Shown: one piece after another, positions 38,662 to 46,467 of the stretch
Position numbering within the stretch: position 1 is the stretch's first letter
Layout: each line of letters begins with the position of its first letter
NCBI RefSeq assembly: GCF_020697055.1
Contig: NZ_JAJFBP010000007.1
Coordinates: 59,507-123,506, forward strand
Direction of reading: 5' to 3'
Length of the DNA: 64,000 bases
Source: Panacagrimonas sp.
GTDB taxonomy: Bacteria > Pseudomonadota > Gammaproteobacteria > Nevskiales > Nevskiaceae
Notes under the pieces: model-generated
What the model was told of the DNA's origin: nothing
Seen by the model: the letters and a program-made list of their open reading frames with translations, nothing else
The model's database searches: none
Program-made: the position numbers and the translations under genes

Positions 38662-38848
38662 CGTCTTTCCCGAATCGTCGTCATGGCTCGGGTCGATATG
38701 TCCTGAAAGGGAGGTCCGCAAAATGCGGAACCGGCGAGCGTACGTATCGAAGATGTCGGGAAGCCTTCAGCCGACGCCGGCAGGTTCGTGAGGATCGTCG
38801 ACGTCGATGCGGTATCGTGGCCGTCGTTCCCGAGAGCAGGAGTGCGAT

Positions 38849-39499
38849 GTGCGGATCGGAGTGCTGGGTTCCGGCGACGTGGCCAAGACGCTCGCGGCTG
38901 GCTTCCTGAAACACGGCCACGAGGTGCTGATCGGCACGCGCGAACCCGTCAGACTGCGCGACTGGCTCAAGGCCAACGCGCGCAGCAGCGCCGGCAGCTT
39001 CGCCGACGCCGCCGCCTTCGGCGACGTGCTGGTGCTGGCGGTACGCGGTTCGGTGGCGGCGCGTGCGTTGCGCCTGGCGGGCACCTCGAACCTGGTCGGC
39101 AAGACCGTGATCGACGCCTGCAACCCGATCGCCGATCAGCCGCCGGTGAACGGCGTGCTGCGCTTCTTCACGTCGCTCGACGATTCGCTGATGGAGCGGC
39201 TGCAGAAGGAATTCGCGATCGCGCGTTTCGTCAAGGCGTTCAACTCGGTGGGCCACGCCCAGATGGTCGAGCCCGCGCTGGCCGGCGGTCCGCCGACGAT
39301 GTTCATCTGCGGCAACGACGCGCAGGCCAAAAAGACCGTCGCGACGCTGGTCGCGCAGCTCGGCTGGGAGGCCGCGGACATGGGCATGGTCGAGTCCGCC
39401 CGCGCGATCGAGCCGCTGTGCATGCTCTGGTCCATTCCGATGCTGCAGCGCGGGTCCGCGCCCCCTGTTGCGCATGCCTTCAAGCTCTTGCGAAGCTGA
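38849..39499 (+). CDS. NADP oxidoreductase, F420-dependent-type Rossmann protein
   Basis: A 216-residue protein. The dinucleotide fold opens at once with RIGVLGSGDVAKTLAAGF and continues with VLIGTREP, where Thr/Arg favour NADP. Later come VIDACNPIAD and VKAFNSVGHAQM, which match the F420-dependent NADP oxidoreductase family, also found in organisms without F420. The start is the GTG at 38849, 5 bp after GCAGGAG; an upstream ATG adds a random Arg-rich leader. It is followed by lemA after 22 bp. Reaction unknown. Confidence 0.75.
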   Translation: MRIGVLGSGDVAKTLAAGFLKHGHEVLIGTREPVRLRDWLKANARSSAGSFADAAAFGDVLVLAVRGSVAARALRLAGTSNLVGKTVIDACNPIADQPPVNGVLRFFTSLDDSLMERLQKEFAIARFVKAFNSVGHAQMVEPALAGGPPTMFICGNDAQAKKTVATLVAQLGWEAADMGMVESARAIEPLCMLWSIPMLQRGSAPPVAHAFKLLRS

Positions 39500-39521
39500 C
39501 CGTCATCCACGGAGTCCGAAC

Positions 39522-40118
39522 ATGAAGGGTTTCGCGCTGCGCCTGCTGCTGCCTTCGTTGCTGGCCTTGATGCTGAGCGGCTGCGGTTACAACCAGCTGC
39601 AGGAGCAGGACGAACAGGTGAAGTCGGCCTGGGCCGAGGTGCTCAACCAGTACCAGCGTCGCGCCGACCTGGTGCCCAACCTGGTCTCCACGGTGAAAGG
39701 TTTCGCCGAGCAGGAGAAGGAGATCTTCATCGGCGTGACCGAGGCGCGATCCAGGGTCGGTTCGATCCAGGTCTCCCCCGAGATGGTCGACGACCCGGCC
39801 GCGATGCAGAAATTCGCTCAGGCCCAGGGCGAGCTGTCGGGCGCGTTGTCGCGACTGCTGCTGGTGACCGAGAACTATCCGCAGCTCAAGTCCGACACGC
39901 TGTTCCGCGACCTGCAGGCGCAGCTCGAAGGCACCGAGAACCGCATCACCGTGGCGCGCAACCGGTTCATCGCGGCGGTGCAGGCCTACAACGTCACGGT
40001 GCGCTCGTTCCCGACCAACCTCACCGCGAAGATGTTCGGGCACGGGCTCAAGGCGAGCTTCACGGTGGAGGACGAAAAGGCGATCAGCGCGCCGCCCAAG
40101 GTCGATTTCGGCAAGTAA
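39522..40118 (+). CDS. lemA: LemA family lipoprotein
   Basis: A 198-residue envelope protein. The signal ends in the lipobox LSGC with Cys21. The rest is the LemA helical domain: QVKSAWAEVLNQYQRRADLVPNLV, then LLLVTENYPQLKSDTLFRDLQ and NRITVARNRFI, ending with AYNVTVRSFPTNL. LemA proteins are helical and anchored to membranes; their function is unresolved. It heads a compact cluster with a membrane protein and two TPM-domain proteins, an arrangement common in bacteria. Confidence 0.92.
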   Translation: MKGFALRLLLPSLLALMLSGCGYNQLQEQDEQVKSAWAEVLNQYQRRADLVPNLVSTVKGFAEQEKEIFIGVTEARSRVGSIQVSPEMVDDPAAMQKFAQAQGELSGALSRLLLVTENYPQLKSDTLFRDLQAQLEGTENRITVARNRFIAAVQAYNVTVRSFPTNLTAKMFGHGLKASFTVEDEKAISAPPKVDFGK

Positions 40119-40132
40119 TCGACCGGGTCGCG

Positions 40133-40576
40133 ATGGAACGCAATCGGCAGGCGCATCCGGTCCTTCGATCGCTGCTGCTGGCGGTGCTGATCGTGGCGCC
40201 GCTGACCGCGGGAGCGCTCACGCTGGGTGCGTACCCGCTCTCGGTGTTCCTGGGCGGCACCGTGGTGGCGATCGTCGGCGCGCTGATGTTCGGAGGCATC
40301 GTGCGCTGGCTGCCGCCGCTGGCCTTCGCCGCGGTGATGCTGCCGACCGTGGTGGCGGCCGTGCCGGTGTACGGTGGGCTGGTCGCGGTGATGCTGTCGC
40401 TGGGCATCGGCGCCGTCGCAGGCGCGCTGTTCTACCGGCCGACGCCGCCCGAGCCGCCGCGCTCGCGGACTTCTCCGTACCAGCGTCGTGACAGCGCGGG
40501 CCGGCCGATCTACGGCTCGGATCCGATGCAGACGCCGGTTGCGCCGGGACATCGGGGCGATGATCGCCATCGCTGA
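40133..40576 (+). CDS. Membrane protein of the lemA/TPM cluster
   Basis: A 147-residue protein with three to four hydrophobic helices (about 13-32, 36-56, 62-82, 84-100) and a polar Pro/Arg/Asp-rich cytoplasmic tail of 45 residues. No family recognised. It starts 14 bp after lemA, and its end overlaps the first TPM gene by 17 bp, so it belongs to the operon. Confidence 0.7.
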   Translation: MERNRQAHPVLRSLLLAVLIVAPLTAGALTLGAYPLSVFLGGTVVAIVGALMFGGIVRWLPPLAFAAVMLPTVVAAVPVYGGLVAVMLSLGIGAVAGALFYRPTPPEPPRSRTSPYQRRDSAGRPIYGSDPMQTPVAPGHRGDDRHR

Positions 40577-41447
40577 GCGCGCATGCGGTTCGTCGCGCGC
40601 GGCGCTCGCCGTTCTGCTGCTGATACTGGCGTGGGCGGTCCCGGCCTGGGCCACCGTCGAGGTCCCGCCGCTGCAATCGCGTGTCACCGATCTCACCGGC
40701 GTGCTCGGCGCCGACGCCAAGGCGGCGATGGAAGCCCGGCTCGAAGCCTTCGAGCGCGAAAAAGGCAGCCAGGTGGCGGTGCTGATGCTGCCGACCACGC
40801 AGCCCGAGACGATCGAGCAATACGCGATCCGCGTCGTCGACGCCTGGAAGCTCGGACGCAAGGACGCCGACGACGGCGTGCTGCTGCTGATCGCGCTCGA
40901 CGATCGCGCGCTGCGGATCGAGGTCGGGCAAGGCCTCGAGGGGGCCATTCCCGATGCGGTGGCCAAGCGCGTCATCGAGGAGACGATCGTGCCGGCATTC
41001 CGGCAGAACGATGTTCGCGGCGGCGTCGACGCAGGGCTGGACCAGATCATGGGACTCGTCCGCGGCGAGTCGCTGCCGCCGCCGCAGCCCCAGAGCGCGT
41101 ATTCGAAAGGCGCCGGCAATCCGGACCTGATCCCGCTGTTGTTCGCACCGATGGTCGTGGGCATGGCGCTGCGCGCGATGCTGGGACGGCTGCTCGGGGC
41201 CGGCGTCGCCGGCGGCGGCGCGTTCCTGCTGGGCATGCTGCTGTTCGGCACCGCCATCGCCGGCGGCGTCGCCGCGCTGATCGTGTTCCTGATCGTGCTG
41301 CTCGCCGGCGAAGGCGGCGGCACGAACTACCGGGGCGGTGGCTTCGGTGGTGGCTTCGGCGGCGGCGGATTCGGCGGCGGTGGGGGCGGGGGTTTCGGCG
41401 GGGGCGGCGGCGGCTTCAGCGGTGGCGGCGCGTCCGGACGATGGTGA
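40560..41447 (+). CDS. TPM-domain membrane protein with Gly-rich tail
   Basis: A 295-residue protein. The signal peptide (1-31) is followed by a TPM phosphatase-like domain (about 38-160): RVTDLTGVLGADAK, EKGSQVAVLMLPTTQ and DDGVLLLIALDDRALRIEVGQGLEG. Two or three helices (about 180-250) anchor it, and the last 45 residues are nearly all Gly and Phe. The ATG at 40560 is preferred to an Arg-rich longer start. Members of this family (YgcG-like) accompany LemA; roles in photosystem repair are known only in plants. Confidence 0.87.
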   Translation: MIAIAERACGSSRAALAVLLLILAWAVPAWATVEVPPLQSRVTDLTGVLGADAKAAMEARLEAFEREKGSQVAVLMLPTTQPETIEQYAIRVVDAWKLGRKDADDGVLLLIALDDRALRIEVGQGLEGAIPDAVAKRVIEETIVPAFRQNDVRGGVDAGLDQIMGLVRGESLPPPQPQSAYSKGAGNPDLIPLLFAPMVVGMALRAMLGRLLGAGVAGGGAFLLGMLLFGTAIAGGVAALIVFLIVLLAGEGGGTNYRGGGFGGGFGGGGFGGGGGGGFGGGGGGFSGGGASGRW

Positions 41448-41953
41448 GCCCGCTGTCGCGCTGGTGGCGTCATCTCACGACCGGCTCGTTGGCGCGCCGT
41501 CGTGCCTTTCCGAATCTCGTGCTCAACGCCATCGAGCAGACGATCCGCGACTGCGAATCACGCCATCGCGGCGAGATCCGGTTTGCCGTGGATGCCGCGC
41601 TGTCGCCGTCCGAACTCTGGTCGGGCATGACGCCGCGGCAGTGCGCGATCGAGGCCTTCTCGCGCCTGCGCGTCTGGGACACGGCGCGCAACAACGGCGT
41701 GCTGATCTACGTGCTGCTGGCCGATCGCGACGTCGAGATCGTCGCCGACCGCGACGTCGGCGACGCACGCGTGCCGGCCGCGGAATGGGACGCCTGCTGC
41801 CGTCTGATGGAGCGGCACTTCGCGCGCGGCCATTTCCGCGACGGCGCCATCGCCGGCATCCAGGCCGTGGCCGACGTCCTGGCGCGCCATCCGCCGGGTG
41901 ATGCGGAGCCCGACGCGGGCGACGAGCTGCCCAACGCGCCTGCGCTGCTTTGA
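41441..41953 (+). CDS. TPM-domain protein, soluble form
   Basis: A 170-residue protein overlapping the previous gene by 7 bp. It has no signal peptide. Residues 30-150 form a second TPM-like domain: IEQTIRDCESRHRGEIRFAVD, TARNNGVLIYVLLADRDVEIVADRDV, and the DACCRLMERHFARGHF segment. It is probably cytoplasmic and works with the membrane TPM protein. Function unknown. The C-terminal 20 residues are acidic. Confidence 0.83.
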   Translation: MVSPLSRWWRHLTTGSLARRRAFPNLVLNAIEQTIRDCESRHRGEIRFAVDAALSPSELWSGMTPRQCAIEAFSRLRVWDTARNNGVLIYVLLADRDVEIVADRDVGDARVPAAEWDACCRLMERHFARGHFRDGAIAGIQAVADVLARHPPGDAEPDAGDELPNAPALL

Positions 41954-41994
41954 GGACGCGCGGCATACTGCGGCGAGTTCATCGGCGAGGTCCC

Positions 41995-42720
41995 ATGCAA
42001 CAGTTTCGCTACTACGACTTCTTCCTCGCCGGCCTCGTCGCTGTCCTGCTGTGCTCCAACCTGATCGGCCCCGGCAAGGTCTGCACGATCGACCTGCCGT
42101 TCTTCGGCGCCTTCAGCTTCGGCGCGGGCAATCTGTTCTTCCCCATCGGCTACATCTTCGGCGACGTGCTCACCGAGGTTTACGGCTATTCGCGCGCCCG
42201 ACGCGCGATCTGGGCCGGATTCGGCGCGATGATCTTCGCGACGTTCATGGCGTACGTGGTCGTGAACATCACGCCCAGCCCCACCGAACCCTGGAACGCG
42301 ACGTTGCAGCCGGCGCTGGAAGTGGTGTTCGGCAACACCTGGCGCATCGTCGCCGGCAGCATGCTCGCGTACTGGGTGGGCGACTTCATCAACTCCTACG
42401 TGATGGCGAAGATGAAGGTGTGGAGCGAAGGCCGTCACCTGTGGATGCGCACCATCGGCTCCACGATCTGCGGCCAGGCCGCCGACTCGATGATCTTCTA
42501 CCCGATCGCGTTCTGGGGGATCTGGAGCACCGAAGCGCTGGTCGCCGTGGTGGCGTTCAACTTCGTCTTCAAGGTCGGCGTGGAAGCCGTGCTCACCCCG
42601 GTGACATACGCGGTGGTGGGCTGGCTCAAGCGCGCCGAAGGCGTCGACACCTACGATCGCGACACCAACTTCACGCCGTTCTCGCTCAAGGAAGAAGGGC
42701 AGATCGCGCGCAGGCCTTGA
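41995..42720 (+). CDS. yhhQ: Queuosine precursor transporter YhhQ
   Basis: A 241-residue inner-membrane protein with six helices, of the VUT family that imports preQ0/preQ1 for queuosine in tRNA. Family features are SNLIGPGKVC, FPIGYIFGDVLTEVYGYSRAR, AGSMLAYWVGDFINSYVMAKMK and GSTICGQAADSMIFYPIAF. Length is normal. A preQ1 riboswitch was looked for in the 41 bp upstream and not seen. The cluster of lemA genes ends just before it. Confidence 0.92.
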   Translation: MQQFRYYDFFLAGLVAVLLCSNLIGPGKVCTIDLPFFGAFSFGAGNLFFPIGYIFGDVLTEVYGYSRARRAIWAGFGAMIFATFMAYVVVNITPSPTEPWNATLQPALEVVFGNTWRIVAGSMLAYWVGDFINSYVMAKMKVWSEGRHLWMRTIGSTICGQAADSMIFYPIAFWGIWSTEALVAVVAFNFVFKVGVEAVLTPVTYAVVGWLKRAEGVDTYDRDTNFTPFSLKEEGQIARRP

Positions 42721-42729
42721 GGAGGGCGC

Positions 42730-43344
42730 ATGGCGAGCAACAGGACGTTACCGGCCGATGTGTATCCCGAGACGCTCTCACGCCTGCGACCCGTGCGCCG
42801 CGAGCAGCTCGACGAAGCCCAGCAGAAGCTTTACGACGCGCTGATCCAGCCGCCGTCGGGCCGCCTGAATCTCGCCGGGATCAAGGGCCCCGGTGGCATC
42901 GAGCTGCGCATGCCCAAGCTGCTCGCGCACCGCGGCGACATCAACCGCAAGCTGCGCGTCGAGATCGGGCTCGACGATGCGCTCGTCGAACTGGCGATCC
43001 TGGCCGCCGCGCGCGAGATCGACAGCCAGTTCGTCTGGGCCATGCACGAGCCGGTCGCGCGCGAGGCCGGCGTGCCGGACGCGACCATCGAGCGGATCCG
43101 CCATCGCCAGGCACTGGACGGCCTGCCCGAGAAACAGGCCGCGCTGATCGCGCTGGCACGCGAATCCATCGGCGAGCGCAAGGTCGGCGCCGCGACCTAT
43201 GCCCGCGCCGCGACGGTGTTCGGCGAGGAGGACCTGCTGCACTACAGCCTGCTGATGGCCAGCTACGTGCAGCACGCCATCCTGCTGTCGGTGGTGGGGC
43301 AGGAGCTCCACGACCACCAGAGGCCGGGATTGCCCGTGCTTTAA
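42730..43344 (+). CDS. Carboxymuconolactone decarboxylase-like (AhpD-fold) protein
   Basis: A 204-residue protein of the CMD superfamily. The core helices carry LRVEIGLDDALVELAILAAAREIDSQFVWAMHEPVARE, with Glu and His at the active site; the CxxC of peroxidase-type AhpD proteins is absent, since DSQF replaces it. So it is the decarboxylase-type or a non-redox branch. The ATG at 42730 lies 9 bp after yhhQ, behind GAGGAGGGC. The chain ends in a short ELHDHQRPG segment. Substrate unknown. Confidence 0.82.
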   Translation: MASNRTLPADVYPETLSRLRPVRREQLDEAQQKLYDALIQPPSGRLNLAGIKGPGGIELRMPKLLAHRGDINRKLRVEIGLDDALVELAILAAAREIDSQFVWAMHEPVAREAGVPDATIERIRHRQALDGLPEKQAALIALARESIGERKVGAATYARAATVFGEEDLLHYSLLMASYVQHAILLSVVGQELHDHQRPGLPVL

Positions 43345-43395
43345 CTGGCGGGCGCAGGCTCCTAAGATCGGCCGGTACCACCGGGAGAAGGCGCC

Positions 43396-43875
43396 ATGAT
43401 CAAGGGGCTGCATCACAACGCCTATCGCTGCCGGGACGCCGAACAGACGCGCCAGTTCTACGAGGATTTCCTCGGTCTGCCGCTGAGCAACGCGTTCGAG
43501 ATCGGAGAGACCAAGACCGGACGCAGTACTCGCGCGATCCACATCTTCTTCCGGATGGACGACGACTCTTCGCTGGCGTTCTTCGAAGTGCCGGACATGG
43601 CCTTCGACTTCAAGACCCAGCACGACTTCGACCTGCACATCGCGCTCGAGGTCGAGTATCCGGAGCTGGAACGCATGCTCGCCGAAGGCAGGAAGCGTGG
43701 GATCGAGACCCGCGGCGTCTCCGACCACGGGTTCATCCACTCGATCTATTTCCGCGATCCGAACGGCTACGTGATCGAACTCACCGCGAAGGTTCCGGGG
43801 CGCGAACCGTCGGATGCCAGCGGCGCGCGCGGCGCGCTCGATCGCTGGCAGGCCAGCAAGCCGCGGGTGAACTAG
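43396..43875 (+). CDS. VOC superfamily (glyoxalase/dioxygenase-like) protein
   Basis: A 159-residue vicinal oxygen chelate protein. Metal-ligand candidates are His6 or His7 at the N-terminus (KGLHHNAYRC), a His in HDFDLHIALEV, and the Glu of NGYVIELT. The pair of beta-alpha-beta-beta-beta modules fits. RDAEQTRQFYEDFLGLPL is the usual first helix. Such proteins act as extradiol dioxygenases, glyoxalases or resistance proteins; the substrate is open. It has a GGGAGAAG ribosome site. Confidence 0.83.
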   Translation: MIKGLHHNAYRCRDAEQTRQFYEDFLGLPLSNAFEIGETKTGRSTRAIHIFFRMDDDSSLAFFEVPDMAFDFKTQHDFDLHIALEVEYPELERMLAEGRKRGIETRGVSDHGFIHSIYFRDPNGYVIELTAKVPGREPSDASGARGALDRWQASKPRVN

Positions 43876-43941
43876 GCGCGACGATCGCGTCGCGCTGGGT
43901 GGCGCCGTGCGGGCCATGTATCCGAGGGTCGGAGATCCGTC

Positions 43942-45264
43942 ATGAGCATCACGCGCCGCGAGTTCCTGGCCCGTTCCGCCTGGTCCACCGTCGCCGGCAC
44001 TGCGGCGACGGCGAGCATGTCCGACACCGCGACCGCGGGCGACGGTGCGCGTTTCTCCGACTGGTCGTGGGTGCGCGGACAGTTCGACGTCGCGCCCGAC
44101 TATCTGCACCTGTCGCAGTTCTTCCTGGTGTCGCACCCGCGTCCGGTGCGCGAAGCGGTCGAGCGTCACCGGCGCGCCCTCGATGCCAATCCGTTCCTGA
44201 CTGTCGAGCACGCGCTGTCGGGCCAGGGCGAGGCCAACCTGGCGCTGCGCGCGCGTCGCGCCGCCGCTGAATACGTCGGCGGAGACGCCGACGAGATCGC
44301 ACTGGTGGACAACACCACCACGGGGCTGGCGCTGATCTACAACGGGCTGATGCTGAAACCCGGGGACGAGGTGCTGACGACGACGCACGACCACTTCGTG
44401 CACCACGAATCGATCCGTCTGGCCGCGCAGAAGCTCGGCGCGAGCTGGCGGCGCGTGGCGCTCTACGAGAAGGCGGCGGCCGTCACCGTCGAGGAGGTCA
44501 CCGCCCGGCTGCGCGCGGCGATCTCGGCCGGCACGCGCGTGGTCGGCCTGACCTGGGTCCACTCGTCCACCGGCGTGAAGCTGCCGATCCGCGATCTGGC
44601 CAACGTCGTGGCCGACGCCAACCGCGAACGTGATCCGGCGCAGCGCATCCTGCTGGTGGTCGACGGCGTGCACGGATTCGGCAACCAGGACGCCTCGCCG
44701 GTGGACCTGGGCTGCGATTTCTTCGTCGCCGGCACGCACAAGTGGATCTTCGCGCCGCGCGGCACCGGGATCGTGTGGGCGCGCGCCGCGAACTGGGCGC
44801 GCATCCGTCCGACCGTGCCGTCGTTCTCCGCGGGCGCGCCGCGCAAAGCCTGGGAGAACGACGCCGATCCCGGCCCCACGCAGGCGAGCTTCGTGTCTCC
44901 GGGCGGATTCAAGGCCTACGAACACCAGTGGGCGATGCCGGAAGCCTTCGGGTTCCACCGATCGATCGGCCGCCAGCGCATCGCCGATCGCGTCGCCGCG
45001 CTCAGCACGCAGTGCAAGGAAGGCCTGGCGGCGATGCCGCACGTCACGCTGCATACGCCGCGCGCGGCGTCGCTGTCGGCGGGCATCAACTGCTTCGAGG
45101 TCGCCGGCATGGACGTCCACACCGTGGTCCGCAGGCTGCTGGAGAAAAAAGTGATCGCCTCGTCGTCGCCGTACAAGGTGTCGTACGTACGGCTCGCGCC
45201 GAGCCTGCTCAACGACGAACAGCAGGTGGAGCAGGCGCTGCGGGCGGTACGGGCGCTGGCCTAG
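43942..45264 (+). CDS. Tat-exported class V aminotransferase/epimerase-like PLP enzyme
   Basis: A 440-residue fold-type I PLP enzyme resembling isopenicillin N epimerase. The N-terminus MSITRREFLARSAW with a weak hydrophobic core is a twin-arginine signal, so a folded, cofactor-loaded protein is probably exported. The PLP lysine is Lys267 in AGTHKWIF; Asp241 and His244 in DGVHGFG contact the ring. DNTTTGLALIYNGL binds the phosphate. Substrate unknown: desulfurase, epimerase and aminotransferase activities all occur in the family. Its stop overlaps the convergent gene in CTAG. Confidence 0.85.
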   Translation: MSITRREFLARSAWSTVAGTAATASMSDTATAGDGARFSDWSWVRGQFDVAPDYLHLSQFFLVSHPRPVREAVERHRRALDANPFLTVEHALSGQGEANLALRARRAAAEYVGGDADEIALVDNTTTGLALIYNGLMLKPGDEVLTTTHDHFVHHESIRLAAQKLGASWRRVALYEKAAAVTVEEVTARLRAAISAGTRVVGLTWVHSSTGVKLPIRDLANVVADANRERDPAQRILLVVDGVHGFGNQDASPVDLGCDFFVAGTHKWIFAPRGTGIVWARAANWARIRPTVPSFSAGAPRKAWENDADPGPTQASFVSPGGFKAYEHQWAMPEAFGFHRSIGRQRIADRVAALSTQCKEGLAAMPHVTLHTPRAASLSAGINCFEVAGMDVHTVVRRLLEKKVIASSSPYKVSYVRLAPSLLNDEQQVEQALRAVRALA

Positions 45265-45554
45265 GCCGCGATGCCGATCTGCGCGAGGACCTCGCGCAGC
45301 GACATCGACGTCGCCGGCAGCCACGCCAGGATGCCGCCGGCGAACACCGCGTACAGCGCGATGCGCCGGCCGCGCGTCAGGCCACGTCCGCGACGGGCCT
45401 CGCTCCGTAGGAAGAAGTGGATGCAGACGAGCGCGAAGACCAGTTCGATCAGGATCGCCAGCTGCGGCACGTGGCCGTAGGTGTCGAGCGAAACCTGCGG
45501 GCTGGCGGGGCCGAGCAGCTGATGCTGGAAGCCCACCACCAGGTCGCACAGCAC
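45261..45554 (-). CDS. Small membrane protein, unknown
   Basis: About 97 residues from a GTG at 45554; a longer ATG frame from 45635 adds an Arg-rich leader and overlaps the next gene, so it is less likely. Two hydrophobic helices are seen: residues 33-50 and 65-83 (ALYAVFAGGILAWLP). The N-terminal VLCDLVVGFQHQLLGPASPQ may be a third amphipathic segment. It lies 28 bp after the ATC-hydrolase-like gene on the same strand and may be cotranscribed. No family recognised. Confidence 0.55.
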   Translation of the reverse strand: MLCDLVVGFQHQLLGPASPQVSLDTYGHVPQLAILIELVFALVCIHFFLRSEARRGRGLTRGRRIALYAVFAGGILAWLPATSMSLREVLAQIGIAA

Positions 45555-45582
45555 GTATGGCTCTGCCTCGCTCGTACGGTTC

Positions 45583-46173
45583 CTACCGCCCAGGCGCCTC
45601 GCCGGGTTTGGGCGCCGCCGCCCGGTCCTGCGCATGCTTCATCAGCAGGCGGATCTGTTCGACGCTGACCCGCGCCACTTCCTTGCCTTTCTCCGCCTGG
45701 GCCGCCGCAGGATCGGCGTGCACGTCCCAGTAGAACTCGCAGTGATCGTGGCCCTGCATGATCGTCATGGGGCGGCGCATCACGGCGTTGGGGTCCATGC
45801 CTTCGGTGAGCGGATAGTCCTGGCCGCAGCACAGCAGGAATCCGAGCTCGGGCGCGTTCATGCCGCGATAGAACTCGGCGAAACGGCAGCCATCGACCCT
45901 CGCGTAGAGGCTGTCCTTGGTCTGCTTTTCGATCTTGTAATCGAGCGGGTTGTCGACGTTGTAGGCCTTCCACAACGAATGGGTCTTGGCGCCGAAGTCC
46001 TCGCCGTCGAGCGTCTCGAAGATCGACTTCCCGAGCCCGCGGAAATGTTCGCCGATGGCCTCCGACACCAGCTTGTGCGTGCGCTCGGCGCCGAGTTCGA
46101 CGAGCAGCGCGCGCACCAGCGGGACCAGCACATCGGCTTGCGCCTTGTACATCTCGAAAGGACTGATGGCCAC
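45583..46173 (-). CDS. L-2-amino-thiazoline-4-carboxylate hydrolase-like protein
   Basis: A 196-residue protein that looks like the ATC hydrolase family (PF14196), which opens the thiazoline ring on the way to cysteine. Suggestive parts are DGCRFAEFYRGMNAPELGFLLCCGQDYPLTEGM and the later MTIMQGHDHCEFYWD, with Cys and His residues at conserved-looking places. Most family members with this fold have no proven activity. The start is a GTG at 46173 behind GGAGACC. The C-terminal 20 residues are Ala/Pro-rich. Confidence 0.7.
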   Translation of the reverse strand: MAISPFEMYKAQADVLVPLVRALLVELGAERTHKLVSEAIGEHFRGLGKSIFETLDGEDFGAKTHSLWKAYNVDNPLDYKIEKQTKDSLYARVDGCRFAEFYRGMNAPELGFLLCCGQDYPLTEGMDPNAVMRRPMTIMQGHDHCEFYWDVHADPAAAQAEKGKEVARVSVEQIRLLMKHAQDRAAAPKPGEAPGR

Positions 46174-46308
46174 GCGGGTCTCCTGGATGGGGAAAACGAA
46201 CCTGTCGTCGGAACGTGGACCCTACGCGCCACGCCGGCGCCAGTCCACGCAAGGCGCTTGCCATCGGACGTCCGGTTGCCGCGTGCATGGAAAATGCGAG
46301 AACGCGTC

Positions 46309-46389
46309 TTCAACGCAAAGGCGCAAGGGACGCAAAGGAAACCGCGATCAGTCCGTGATTCTTTGCGATCTTTGCGCCTTTGCGTTGAA
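46309..46389. repeat. Long palindrome with CGCAAAGGCGCAAAG arms, copy 2
   Basis: The left arm (46309-46337) starts TTCAACGCAAAGGCGCAA and the right arm (46361-46389) is its reverse complement with few mismatches. The spacer is 23 bp. The arms match those of the copy at 18092-18213 almost base for base, while the spacers differ. It accounts for much of the 294-bp gap 46174-46467 between two divergent genes. Confidence 0.8.
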
Positions 46390-46467
46390 CCGCTTTTCCC
46401 CAAAAAATGGCCCGGCTGTGCGCGTTGTGCGCACACTCGCACCCGTTGCGCGCACACAGGGGTTCCG

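Noticed and set aside
41330..41440. Tandem GGC/GGT-rich repeat, possible minisatellite or CRISPR-like array
   Set aside because: It simply encodes the Gly/Phe-rich tail of the TPM protein; there are no regular spacers.
41954..41994. Possible preQ1 riboswitch before yhhQ
   Set aside because: The gap is short and shows neither the hairpin nor the A-rich tail of that class.
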